Position numbers and translations under genes: made by a program. DNA of 64,000 nt from Malania oleifera (lineage: Eukaryota > Streptophyta > Magnoliopsida > Santalales > Ximeniaceae), in assembly GCF_029873635.1 (NCBI RefSeq), contig NC_080422.1:18904049-18968048 (forward strand), in the 5' to 3' direction. Shown here in pieces: positions 11,580 to 21,811 of this stretch. The first letter of the stretch is position 1; the number at the start of each line of letters is the position of its first letter. The notes beneath the pieces were generated by a model that was not told where the DNA came from, ran no database searches, and saw only the letters and a list, made by a program, of their open reading frames with translations.

Positions 11580-12151
11580 TGTTATATGGATGTGATAATT
11601 AAGATGCATAGGGGAATAAATACAACAAGTAAATGAAACACAACCAAAAAGTGATAAACAACAAGAACAACAACAAGATTTATGTGGTTCGACAAAGCCT
11701 ACATCCACAAAAGAAATGGCACAAGAATTTCACTAAGGAAATCATATAGTACACAACATACTTCTTAAATGATCACACATACTCTTAATACATGCCCAGA
11801 ATGACATATATAACAGTCTCTCGGAAGTTTCCCTCCGATTACCCAACCACCCCAACGTTCAAATTCAAAATTCGAAAAACTGCTTGCAGCCCAAACGCAT
11901 TCGTCGATGAGTACAGGGGATTTTTCAATGATCCATAGAAGGCCACTCGTCGACAAGAATAGAGCATTCGTCGATGAGCCCATTTTCTGCTCTCGGTATC
12001 TTGGGATCTTTAAAATTTTTTTGCTTGTGGGATCTACTCATCGATGAGCATAGGGCACTCGTCGACAAGTCGCTGTTGTGTTGCCCCTTTATGTTTTTCT
12101 TCCTTCTTTGTTTAAGAAAACCAAAGTATAAGAATCATATCAAAAACAACA
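11580..12151 (-). repeat. Copia-B 3' LTR
   Basis: 572 bp, ending on the minus strand with …ATAACA and starting TGTTGTTTTTGATATG next to the polypurine tract AAGGTGGAGAT. It matches the 5' LTR at 20434-20828 base for base in long stretches. Between 11901 and 12069 it has five near-palindromic repeats (TCGTCGATGAG, TCGTCGACAAG, TCATCGATGAG). No target duplication can be tested because the other end is truncated. Confidence 0.88.
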
Positions 12152-12255
12152 ATCTCCACCTTGGCGATTACATACCCCTTAGGAGAATCCCGAAAAACAT
12201 GTCTAATCGCTCCACCTTGAACTTGAACTGCTCAAATGGGTTTGTCTCCCTTCTA

Positions 12256-12781
12256 TCAATTGGAGACATGAAGAAAGTCCAAGCAATGCTTGAACTTCTC
12301 AGAAGTAACTGATTTCATCAAAATATTAGCTGCATTTTCAGACGTGGGAACTTTCTCTAACACAAGCTCACCTGAAGTAATCAATTCCCAAACCCTGTGG
12401 AACATCACATCAATGTGCTTGGTTCTAGCATGGTATGCCTGATTTTTCGCCAATTAAATAGCACTCTGACTATCACAGTGCAAAACCACTCCATCTTGTT
12501 ATAACCCAACCTCTTTGACTAAACTTGTAAGCCATAAGGCTTACTTTGCAGTTTTGGCAACTACCATATATTCCACCTCAGCTGTGGATAATGCTACCAG
12601 AGATTGTACCGTAGATCTCCAACATACCAATCCTCCTACAATGGTAAATACATATCTCGTTGTAGACCTTCTGTTATCCATATCTCCAACATAATTAGCA
12701 TCAACAAACCCCATAACTGAAGGACAACCCTATTGCTCATCGAACATAACGTCATATCTTGATGTACCCCGTAAGTATCTA
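12256..12781 (-). pseudogene. Copia-B RNase H region
   Basis: Minus-strand frames give RRSTTRYVFTIVGGLVCWRS, a segment about VEYMVVAKTAK, the HIDVMFHRVWELITSGEL segment (12256-12453) and NAANILMKSVTSEKFKHCLD. These are the standard Copia RNase H blocks in order. Stops lie between them. It would have degraded the RNA strand of the RNA-DNA hybrid during reverse transcription. Confidence 0.85.
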
Positions 12782-12950
12782 TGTAGTAACCCGACCCAAA
12801 AAAAAAAAAAAGGATATTTTGGAGAAGATATTTTGAAAAGAGATATTTTTAGATATTTATATATAAATATCTTGGAGGAGATATTTATTTAGATTACTTA
12901 AGGGCTAAGTAAGGATTTATTCTATAAATTCTCTTATCCTCTCTCATTCT

Positions 12951-13014
<64 letters not shown>

Positions 13015-13063
13015 CTCTCTCTCAAGGATTTATTCTATAAATTCTCTTATCCTCTCTCATTCT

Positions 13064-13155
<92 letters not shown>

Positions 13156-14870
13156 CTCTCTCTCTCTCTCTAAGATCCTTCACCGTTCATCATCCGTTTC
13201 CAAAAACGGAGGGTATTGCGTGGATCAGAAGAGGAAATTCTACACTTTTAGTGGATCGGATCGTCGTTTCGGAGAGTTTCGGGTTTTCCCAAGAATCGAG
13301 GAAGGAATCTGATCCTAATTTTGATTGGATATTTGGATAGCAGTAGAAAACATAGTAAGGTTATATTCTGTGGTTTTAGGTTTTCGGGATCTCGAGTTGT
13401 CGTTTTGGACCGTTTTCGTACAAAGTTTCATTTCAAATATAAGGTAAGGGGAACTTGATTACAACAGCTATTTTGGAAAACTAAACCTCTAAAAAACTAG
13501 TTTATGTTATTATGTATGATTTAAATGCTTATTTGTGAAATTCTACCGAATAGAAATGCCGGTTTGACGATTTTACGATTTTTGGTAAAAACGAGGATTT
13601 CGACGTATGATCTCCAAATTTTACAAACATCTTTATTTGTGTTTATACTATAGTAGGAGAGGCTCGATTCCTTTATTTATTTAGTTAAACTATGTATATT
13701 GAATTTCTATCATTTAGCGGGTTTTTATATTAAACTTGTGTGATATATGTTGAAACGGAAATGAATGTATTTTCTATACTACTGATATAGAATATGGGAA
13801 TGTAATTCCAATTTGTTATGCTGACAATGTGATAAACAGAGGCTGGTGATACACCGAGCCGCATCAGTAAACAAAGAGGGGAAACTGAGTGGAAAGACGC
13901 CGGTTTGAACCCGATGGAATTATTTCTATACTATTGATATAGATTATGGGAGATAAAATCATATTTGTATAAATTGAATTTATGATACACAGAACCACAG
14001 CTTGAGAGTCCCGGGAGGGTTGAAAAATACTTTCTTTGCAGGGTGAAATGAAACCACTATTATATGATACGGCACGATATCGTAGCTAGATGTACACGTG
14101 CAACCACACGTACTAAACGATGTGGGTACCAAGATGGTCGGCTAGCAGGGTGAAACCATTGGCTGATATTGGGCCAATGGAGGCAGTCGGATCGTATGTA
14201 GGTACTCGGCAGTGTCTGCACGAACAGGGCGTTGGACGAGTACTAGTGCACAACCCAAGCCACGAGGTAAAACTAGTTATAGGGATATTTTGCTGTTGGT
14301 CATCTGATAAATCATTAAATGGTCGAAAGACAGATGTGGGAATTTTGTAATATGAATAATGATATACCTGATGCATTACTGTATTGAAAATATTTGATTT
14401 ATATTCCAGATGTTGAATGAAAATATGCATGTATGCAGTCACACACTGTTGTAACTCCTTCTTCCTTACTAAGAGGTGTCTCACCCTATCTTACAACCTT
14501 TGTTTTCAGGTCCATCCATGCGTCGGTCCTAGTAGATAAAAGAACTAGGGAGGTTATTTTGGTTAGCTTACGTAAGCATCTAAATTTTTGTACTAAACTT
14601 GATGAAAGCCCTTTTTGGAGGGTTGTAATATGACGATTACTCTAAGTCCGAATGTATGTAAATTATGGATGTATTAGTGAACTCTGGTATAAGGCTAGTA
14701 GTAATCCCAATGGATGTTTATGTTTTTCCGCGACATTTACATCATGATTACGTATGTTTTACACCCGTATGTCCCTGTTTAGGGCGGGTTGTTTCCATAT
14801 CTTGAACAGGTATAGGTATTTGATGTATGTGAGTGACACCTGAGTCCGTGTAAAGGGCCGGGTCGTTACA
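12782..14870 (+). mobile_element. Solo Gypsy-type LTR inserted in the Copia-B RT/RNase H region
   Basis: The 2089-bp unit starts TGTAGTAACCCGACCC and ends GGGCCGGGTCGTTACA. The ends are inverted relatives of each other (TGTA…AACCCGACCC against TGTAACGACCCGGCCC) and finish in TG…CA. Perfect ATCTA copies flank it at 12777-12781 and 14871-14875. Reading across one copy of ATCTA restores the Copia residues W-I-L-R-Y-L-R-G without a frame change. No internal domain is present, so it is a solo LTR. The end sequences and size suggest a Ty3/Gypsy chromovirus, an inference. Open frames inside it (such as 14113-14484) show no family similarity. Confidence 0.93.
12911..13165 (+). promoter_or_regulatory. 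Duplicated LTR promoter module with TATA box and CT tract
   Basis: A unit starting AAGGATTTATTCTATAAATT at 12911 is repeated at 13024, offset 113 bp. Each copy has CTATAAAT (12922-12929 and 13035-13042), then CTCTTATCCTCTCTCATTCTC, then a long (CT)n run ending in ATTTTCTCTCTC. A TATA box followed at once by a pyrimidine tract looks like a plant core promoter with a Y-patch. The duplication gives this LTR two promoter modules in tandem. Function is inferred from position and sequence only. Confidence 0.55.
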
Positions 14871-14895
14871 ATCTAAGTATCCATTTTACAGCTTC

Positions 14896-15900
14896 CTAAT
14901 GCCGCCTTCCTGGATTAGAGAGAAACTTACTTACCACGCTCATCGCATGAGCCAAATCTGGCCTCGTACACACCATGACATACATTAAACTTCCCACAGC
15001 ACTAGCATAGGGGATCTTTGACATAACCCAGATTTCCTCATCTGTACTTGGAAAACCTGTAATAGACAACTTAAAATGATTCACTAAAGGTGTACATACC
15101 GGTCTTGCATCAATCATGCTAAACCTCTCCAACACATTCCGTATATAATCGCCCTGAGATTGCCATAATCTCCCTGCAATTCTATCACGGTGAATCTCCA
15201 TCCCAAGTATTTTCTTGGTCGAGCCAAGATCCTTCATGTCAAATTCCTAATACAACAGGTCCTTTAACTAATTCACCTTAGTTAAGTCTTTTGCAGCTAT
15301 CAACATATCATCGACGTATAGTAACAAGAAAATAAGAGAGTCATCTTCAAGTTTGTTCACATATACGCAGTAGTCATACTCACACCTCTTGTAGCCAATC
15401 TTGATCATGTAAGGATCAAACTATTTATACCATTGCCTTGGAGACTGTTTCAGCCCATAAAGAGATTTCTTCAACCTGCTAACAAAATTTTCTTTTCTTA
15501 GTTTAATGAATCCCTCCGACTATACCATGTAGATTTGTTCCTCCAAGTCACCATGAAGAAATGTCGTCTTCACATCCATTTGTTCCAAATGAAGATCATA
15601 ATGGGCTACCAACCCCAACACAATTCTAATAGAAGTATGTCAGACCACTGGAGAAAAGATCTGATCATAATCTATCCCCTTCTTTTGTGAGTATCCTTTT
15701 GCCACCGACCGTGCCTTGAATTTCTCTCCTTCCTTTTCTAAAATTGCTTCCTTCTTCCTGTATACCCATTTGCAACCTATCGATCTCTTCCCATCAGGAA
15801 GCTTCACCAAATCCCAAGTTTGGTCCTTATGTAATGATTCCATCTCCCCAATCATCGCACCCATCCAGCTGTCTTTTTCCTGGCCGTGCACTGCCTCTTG
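14896..15900 (-). pseudogene. Copia-B reverse transcriptase
   Basis: The RT starts at about 15891 (DSWMGAMIGEMESLHKDQTW, then LPDGKRSIGCKWVY, then FKARSVAKGYSQKKGIDYDQ). It continues through the region of the DD box near 15310-15330 (LFSYYTSMIC, legible only in part). It ends with KDLGSTKKILGMEIHRDRIA and SAVGSLMYVMVCTRPDLAHA at 14896-15237. The last motif is the conserved connection between RT and RNase H. Stops near 15245, 15420 and 15640 break the frame. Confidence 0.87.
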
Positions 15901-17095
15901 AAATGTAATTGGATCGTTGCAACTAGTAAGGAAAGAAAAAGATACTAACTCTTCAAATCCATACCTTGGTGAAGGTCTAATAGTACGTCTGGATCTCCAT
16001 ATAGGAATATCGTCGACTTGCTAGTTTCTCGAGCTAGAGCTCCCTACAACCATAGGACCATGATCATTTCCATTGTCCTAAGCTTCCAACTCCACCTACA
16101 TAACAAGTTCATCACTATCCTAACTTTCTAGCTTCTATTTCTATTCATCACACTCTTGAGTACACTTCACCATAGCCTTCTCATCAAAAACAACATCCCT
16201 ACTTATCACCACCTTGTTTGCCACTAGGTCCCATAACTTGTACCCCTTTACACCCTCTGGATATCCCAAAAAGTTGCAATGACAAGACTTTGGGTCAAGT
16301 TTAGACCTCTCCTCACTAGATACGTGAACATAGGCTGGACACCCGAATACCTTCAATCTGGAGTAGTGTACTGCATTTCCAGTCCAAACCTCTTCTACCA
16401 CTTTACCCTCTAGTGACGCCCTTGGTGATCGTTTTATTAGAAAAAATTCATACTTACTGTCTTGGCCTAGAAGTTCTTCGATAGCCCTGCATTTAATCTG
16501 AGACACCGAGCCCTTTCAGAAAAAGTCCAGTTCATCCATTTTGCCACACCATTTTATTAAGGTGTCCGGTGAACTGTAAAGTGTCTCTTGATGCCCTACT
16601 CTGCACAAAACTCCATAAATTGAGAATCAGCTTGCTCGGTTCCATTATCTGACCTTAAGTATTTGATTCTCCTCCCTGTCAGGTTTTCCACTTCAACCTT
16701 CCAAATCTTAAACTTGGCAAATGTATCTGATTTGTGATGCATGAAGTAAACTCAAACCTTCCGTGAGTAATCATCAATGAAACTCACATAATACACATGT
16801 CAAGCCTTTGATGCAACTCTAACTGGGCCCCAAACATCTGAATGCACACAATGAATAATACATTTTGTCTTGTGCATAGCTGATTTGAACCTTACCCTGT
16901 TCTGTTTTCCAAGAACACAAATCCTAAAAATTCCAGATGACATGATTTCAAGCCTTTCAACAATTTCATTTCATGTAGTTCTTTCATTCTGTGTTCCTCT
17001 ATATGCCCAGAGCATATATGCCACAAGACGGTCTCATCTAATTCAGCATCTATAGCTGTAGCTCCACCTACAACGGTAGTTTCCTGCAATGTGTA
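15901..17095 (-). pseudogene. Copia-B integrase and GAG-pre-integrase region
   Basis: Minus-strand 16892-17095 gives ELDETVLWHICSGHIEEHRM with the pre-integrase His-Cys spacing, then LHEMKLLKGLKSCHLEF. The core (about 16870-16510) is legible in broken frames, including the 'SDNGTE' region near 16640. The SH3-like end at 16141-16506 is open for 121 codons, with FGCPAYVHVSSEERSKLDPK, then FLGYPEGVKGYKLWDL and ISRDVVFDE. In an active element it inserts the cDNA copy into host DNA. Confidence 0.87.
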
Positions 17096-19200
17096 TGTTG
17101 ACTTTTTGAGTCTGATCCCTGATTTTGATAATGACAAACTACAAGTTACTTATGTATGCATTCAGTACTTGAATAGATCTTTAATTCAAACAAACATATA
17201 AGGCAAGGCAATGGTAGCTAGAAAGGACGTAAAGCGCTCATATTCCTAGCATATTCTATAAAGTTTCAGAAGAGCAAAGAAGAAGAAGACTTGTTGTTTA
17301 TTTTGTATAATGCATTTTGTTTCATTATTTGGTCTGTAATATTGTGGTCTCTAATAATTGCATCTTGTGCATGATAGGCTTTTGCTCAAAGGCCATAGTA
17401 TGACCACAAGGAACTCAATGACCATAGAAAGTCGACCGACACAAGGTTTTTAGGCTAAATTAAAAAGCCTTGGTCGTAGACTGACCCTAGGTCCTTACAC
17501 ATCACTTGGAAAATCCCTTCTATCTTACAAATCATAACCATACAAACAGGGATAAAACTACACTCAAAATCAAGACCTAAATAAATAATTGAAAGTCACT
17601 CGATCAACTAACCATAGCTGGTTATATTCAGCTTAGTCAACCGAACCATTCAGAGGTCAACAGTTTAACCAAGTTTCAGTCGACCAAACATATTATGAAC
17701 GTATCTTCCATAGTCGACCAAACTGGCTCATGTCTGACACCCAACTGTTTAGTCAACCGAACCTCATATTCATTTATGATTGAGTCGACTAAACCATATG
17801 AATAGCAGACTAAACTTAAAATATAGTTGATCGAATCTCGAACGCTTTCAAAATCACCTTAATTCAGTTGACTATATCTTTAGTTCAAAAGTGCCTCGAT
17901 CGACCGAACCTGGCAATTGGGTCGACCGAACTTAAAATATAGTCTACCGAAACTCTCAGGTTGTCTTTTTTTTAACTGCGGTAATTGAGGTTAATTAAGG
18001 GTAATTGAGGTTAAAAATTAATTAAACGTTTTTAATAATTCCCTTTGTGTCCTAACGGTTATATTTTTTGTGAAAACTATATATACCTTTCATTTGCCCT
18101 GATTAAACAGAGTTCTAGCAATTTGATTAGGAAAATTTCTCTCGAAGATTTTTATACCCTTATTGCTTACATACTCCTAAATTTCAAGCATATTTTACAT
18201 ACTTTCATTCATTTGTGTTTGCGTGATTATTTAAGAAAAAAAAAAATAGAGCATCATCTTCACTCTCCTTAATTTGCAAATCAATTGCAACTTGAAAGGA
18301 GTTTAGATATTCATTATTGGGCATATTCATATATCATCTCTTGGCATATACTCTCACATAAACATACACATTTGAAAAACTTTCTTGAGAGTTTGCTATT
18401 GTGATTCTTCCCATATTATTTGATATAGATAAATATTGATTGGGAAAATATCATCCTTGCTTCTGATTCTTAGCATCTTTATTGCAAGAGTCAAAAGCTT
18501 GCATATTATTCTTTTGATAAAATCTTTTGCATGCTTAAACCCTAAGATCTTTTGTGCTTGATACTTGAAAAACATTTCTAAGATATTTGCTTAGGGTTTC
18601 TGAAGGTCCTTTGATTATTCATTTGTTGAATATATTACATTGAATCAAAGGTATCACTCTCACGTATATTCAAATATATATAGACACATTGGTTGAGAGC
18701 TGACATATAGTTTGACCTAATCTCACTTTAGCATAAATCCTATCATACTTGAGTGCATTGATCATACTATGTGTATTGGTACAAATTTGCTTGTGTTAAA
18801 ATCATTGAAATTGTACACAAAATTGTATTGATTATCGGTTGTATTTCAGGCGCGACCAGAGGGGGTGTTAATTCAGGTCGTAAGGATTGGTTGTAAAGGT
18901 TGAGGTCAGCCCTGGTAATTTGACCTGGTATTGTAACCAGTGCTGCTCCACCCATTAACTGAGCATTAGTGGAATCCTCGGGCTTGCGAGATAGAGGCGG
19001 GAACGTAGGCAGTATTGTTCAAACCCCGACAACACATTATGTGTACACTGTTTTAAATTTTTGCACATTATATTTATTTGTGCATTTGGAATTTGCTTAG
19101 AAAGACCCTATGTTGTAAAATACTGTTGTTTATATAAATTGACCTAGGAAATTTTAAATTTCCAATTCACCCCCATCTTGGGAATACACCAATTCTGACA
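17096..19200 (+). mobile_element. Solo LTR, SIRE/Maximus-like, between the Copia-B protease and integrase regions
   Basis: The 2105-bp unit starts TGTTGACTTTTTGAGTC and ends ACACCAATTCTGACA. Perfect GTGTA copies flank it at 17091-17095 and 19201-19205. In Copia-A the same site is uninterrupted (near 820-830). It shares start and end blocks with the LTRs at 8490 and 31785 and the AGGCGGGAACGTAGGC stretch near its end. There is no internal sequence, so it is a solo LTR. Between 17431 and 17953 it has about thirteen copies of a GGTCGACCGAAC-like motif. Confidence 0.92.
17431..17953 (+). repeat. Cluster of GTCGACCGAAC-like motifs in the solo LTR
   Basis: Clear members start at 17431 (GTCGACCGAC), 17636 (GTCAACCGAACC), 17679 and 17713 (GTCGACCAAAC), 17752 (GTCAACCGAACC), 17784 (GTCGACTAAACC), 17897 (CGATCGACCGAACC), 17921 (GTCGACCGAAC) and 17943 (GTCTACCGAAAC). 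Spacing is irregular (about 20-60 bp with gaps) and the sequence between is not repeated, unlike a tandem array. A matching cluster is in the LTR at 31785-32999. Confidence 0.75.
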
Positions 19201-19205
19201 GTGTA

Positions 19206-19541
19206 GATATTCCCATCTAGTTTCTGCCCTTTCATTATAGTCAGATTACCTTTCCATACAGTCAAAACTCCACCTTTGGACTTGTAATTAAAGTCATTAC
19301 AATCCAAAGTACCGAGTGATATCAAACTCTTCCTCAGCTCTGGTATATGTCTTATATTACACAACGTTCTTACAGCACCATCAAACATTTTTATCATTAC
19401 ATTTCCTATGCCAATGATCTTGCAAGAAACATCATTACCCATAAGAACCGAGCCAAAATTCACTAACTTGTAAGTGCTAAACCACTCCTTGTTCAGAGTC
19501 ATATGATGAGAACATGCCAAGTCAAGTATCCAAGAGTCCAT
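19206..19541 (-). pseudogene. Copia-B protease region
   Basis: Open for 124 codons (including a few codons of the inserted LTR at its end). It reads DSWILDLACSHHMTLNKEWF and then RHIPELRKSLISLGTLDCND. The protease triad is D-L-A rather than D-S/T-G/A, as in Copia-A, so the catalytic Ser/Thr is lost in both copies. The insertion at 17096-19200 separates it from the pre-integrase block. Confidence 0.87.
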
Positions 19542-19604
19542 TAGATTATCCGACCCCGCTAAAACTAATAGAACATCACTATCACTACATGTTGAACCTC
19601 TTTC

Positions 19605-20400
19605 TTAAACAACATTCATAAATTTTGAAGTACCCTCGTGTTTCTTAGAATTTTCCTTTTTCCAATCTGGACACTCTGGTTTCATATGCCCTTTTTTACC
19701 ACATTTGTAACAACGGATTTCTTTCTTCTTCTTAGATTGATTTTGGGATTTCTGACTTGATCCATGCTTGGATTTTCCTTTGCCTTGCTCATTATTACCC
19801 TTTACCACAAGTTCTTCTCTTTCATCACATATTTTCAATCTTTGATAAAAATTTAGCAAAACACTTGTTACATCTTCTAGATCAAGAGTTTCTTTTCCAC
19901 ATGTAAGAGTGGTCACAAGATTTTCATAGGTATGAGTCGAGGGCAAAGAGTTTGACAACATCAATATTTTATCATCCTCATTAAACTTAACATCAACTCT
20001 CATCAACTCACTAATAATTTGATTGAAAGCATTAATACGTTGATCTAAATTTGATCCTTCAACCATCTTAATCCAATACAAACGTTGCTTAAGAAAAAGT
20101 TTATTATTGAGAGATTTGAACATGTACTGGCTCTCTAACTTTCACCGTATAGCCGCTGGAGAATCCTCCCCCATCACTCGATAGGGTACTTCATCGGCCA
20201 AACACAAGTGTGTTGTACAAGCAACCTTTGCTTGCAAATCTCCCCATGTTACCTCATTTATTCCATTCGGTTGAACACCAAGTAATGTCTTTCTCATTCC
20301 TTGTTGTACAAAAATGTCTTTCACTCTCCTCTGCCATAAACCAAAGTTTCCGATTCTATCAAATTTGACAATGTCAAATCTTGCAGAAGACAATCCCGAT
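19605..20400 (-). pseudogene. Copia-B gag
   Basis: The first part (20142-20400) gives SARFDIVKFDRIGNFGLWQR and then VKDIFVQQGMRKTLLGVQPN, followed by a stop near 20142. The second (19605-20123, 172 codons) has MVEGSNLDQRINAFNQIISE, then SNSLPSTHTYENLVTTLTCG, a basic KSKHGSSQKSQNQSKKKKE linker and a complete zinc knuckle CYKCGKKGHMKPEC (CX2CX4HX4C). The frame changes between the two. It is the best-preserved gag in the window. Confidence 0.9.
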
Positions 20401-20415
20401 GGCATAACAACAATC

Positions 20416-20427
20416 ACTCTGATACCA
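20416..20427 (-). other. Copia-B primer binding site (initiator tRNA-Met type)
   Basis: TGGTATCAGAGT on the minus strand, six bases inside the 5' LTR end, as in Copia-A. Confidence 0.9.
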
Positions 20428-20433
20428 ATTTGT

Positions 20434-20828
20434 TGTGATATGGAAGGGATAATTAAGATGTACAGCGGAATAAATATAACAAGTAAATGAAACACAACTA
20501 AAAAGTGATAAACAACAAGAACAACAACAAGATTTATGTGGTTCAGCAAAGTTTACATTCACAGAAGTAATGACACAAGAATTTCACTAAGGAAATCACA
20601 AAGTACACAATATACTTCTCATATGATCACACATACTCTCAATACATGCCCAGAATGACATATATAATAGTCTGTCAGAAGTTTCCCTCCGATTACCCAA
20701 CCACCCCAACGTTCAAATTCAAAATTCAAAAAAATTGCTCACAGCCCAGGCGCATTCATCGATGAGTACAGGGGATTCATCGACGATCCATAGAAGGTTA
20801 CTCTTCAATGAGAATAGGGCATTCGTTT
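20434..20828 (-). repeat. Copia-B 5' LTR, truncated
   Basis: 395 bp match 11580-11970 of the 3' LTR, starting TGTGATATGGAAGGG on the plus strand. Homology ends in the middle of the third TCGTCGATGAG repeat (…GGGCATTCG, then TTTTGAATTAG). About 180 bp of the LTR are missing. Confidence 0.85.
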
Positions 20829-21811
20829 TGAATTAGAAAAAAATATATTTTTTTAATATTTTTTAATTAAAGGTTATGTGTGTGTGTGTGTGGTGTGTGT
20901 GTGTGTGTGTGTATAGTAACTATATCAAATTTAAACAAATTTTGCATGAGAAGAAAAGAATCATATGAATTCTTAGATAAAAACATTTACAAAGAAGAAA
21001 ATTATGATAATTCATTAAATTATATTACGAGATATAAGTTGCTAACATAGAACACTTTAATTAAAGAAACTTGGAAGGACATCAAAAAACTTATCGCTAA
21101 ATATATATATATATATATATATATATAATAAAATTTAATGTATATATATTAGTATTAATAGCTTAAATCATTTTATAGATCAAAATAGATATTTCTTTTA
21201 AAAGATCAAACTTTTAAAATAATAAAATCTAAACAAATTTAGATAAATTAGTATTTAAATAAATAATAAACCTAGCTTCTAAATAGTAAATATGAATAAT
21301 GTCATAATTTTTTAAGTACATATTAAAATAAAAAAAAAATGAAATTAGTTTTGAATTAGAAAAAAAAAATAAACTCACTATTCAACCATCAAGTAAAAAA
21401 AATAATGTCATAAATTTATAAGTATATTTTAGATAAAAAAATAAATTTAGTTTTAAATTAGAAAACATTAACTAACTAACCATCAAATAAAAAATTAGTT
21501 CTAAAGTTGTTAGTTAACGAGTCACAACAAACTTAAATATTTAATTGTTGATACATTAAAAAAAAGTTGGTTATCAAAATTATTGTACTAATCATTGGTT
21601 GATGGGTATCTTCATCTAGTAATCATGTATAAACCAAGTAACACTTATATTTTATAAATCAAAAAAGTATAATTCATAGAATGAAAAAGAAAGAATGAAA
21701 GAAAAAATGTTCGACATAAGGATATGATAAGGCAGAGATACCAAGGATACTTTAAGGTTAGATTGGCCTCTTTTTTGCCTTCACTTCTACTTTTTAAGAG
21801 TAAAAGTTTAG
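20829..21811. other. AT-rich spacer with microsatellites
   Basis: No gene seen. It contains a (GT)n run at about 20877-20911 and an (AT)n run at about 21102-21126, plus two related TTAGTTTTGAATTAGAAAA-type stretches near 20827, 21343 and 21446. The last suggest a decayed short repeat. Confidence 0.6.

Larger units (their letters stand above)
11580..20828 (-). mobile_element. Copia-B: nearly complete minus-strand Ty1/copia retrotransposon with two nested solo LTRs
   Basis: Read on the minus strand: 5' LTR (20434-20828, truncated), primer binding site (20416-20427), gag with zinc knuckle, protease, integrase, RT, RNase H, polypurine tract (near 12152-12163) and 3' LTR (11580-12151). Removing the insertions at 12782-14870 and 17096-19200 leaves about 5.05 kb, a normal Copia size. 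Individual domains stay open for 60-170 codons but stops and shifts separate them, so it is non-autonomous. The best-preserved copy of this family in the window. Confidence 0.92.

Noticed and set aside
14113-14633. Possible small genes in 14113-14633
   Set aside because: They lie within a solo LTR with proven target duplications, and nothing in them resembles a known family.
17431-17953. CRISPR-like array from repeated GTCGACC motifs
   Set aside because: Motifs are short, irregularly spaced and variable; the context is a plant LTR; no cas genes.
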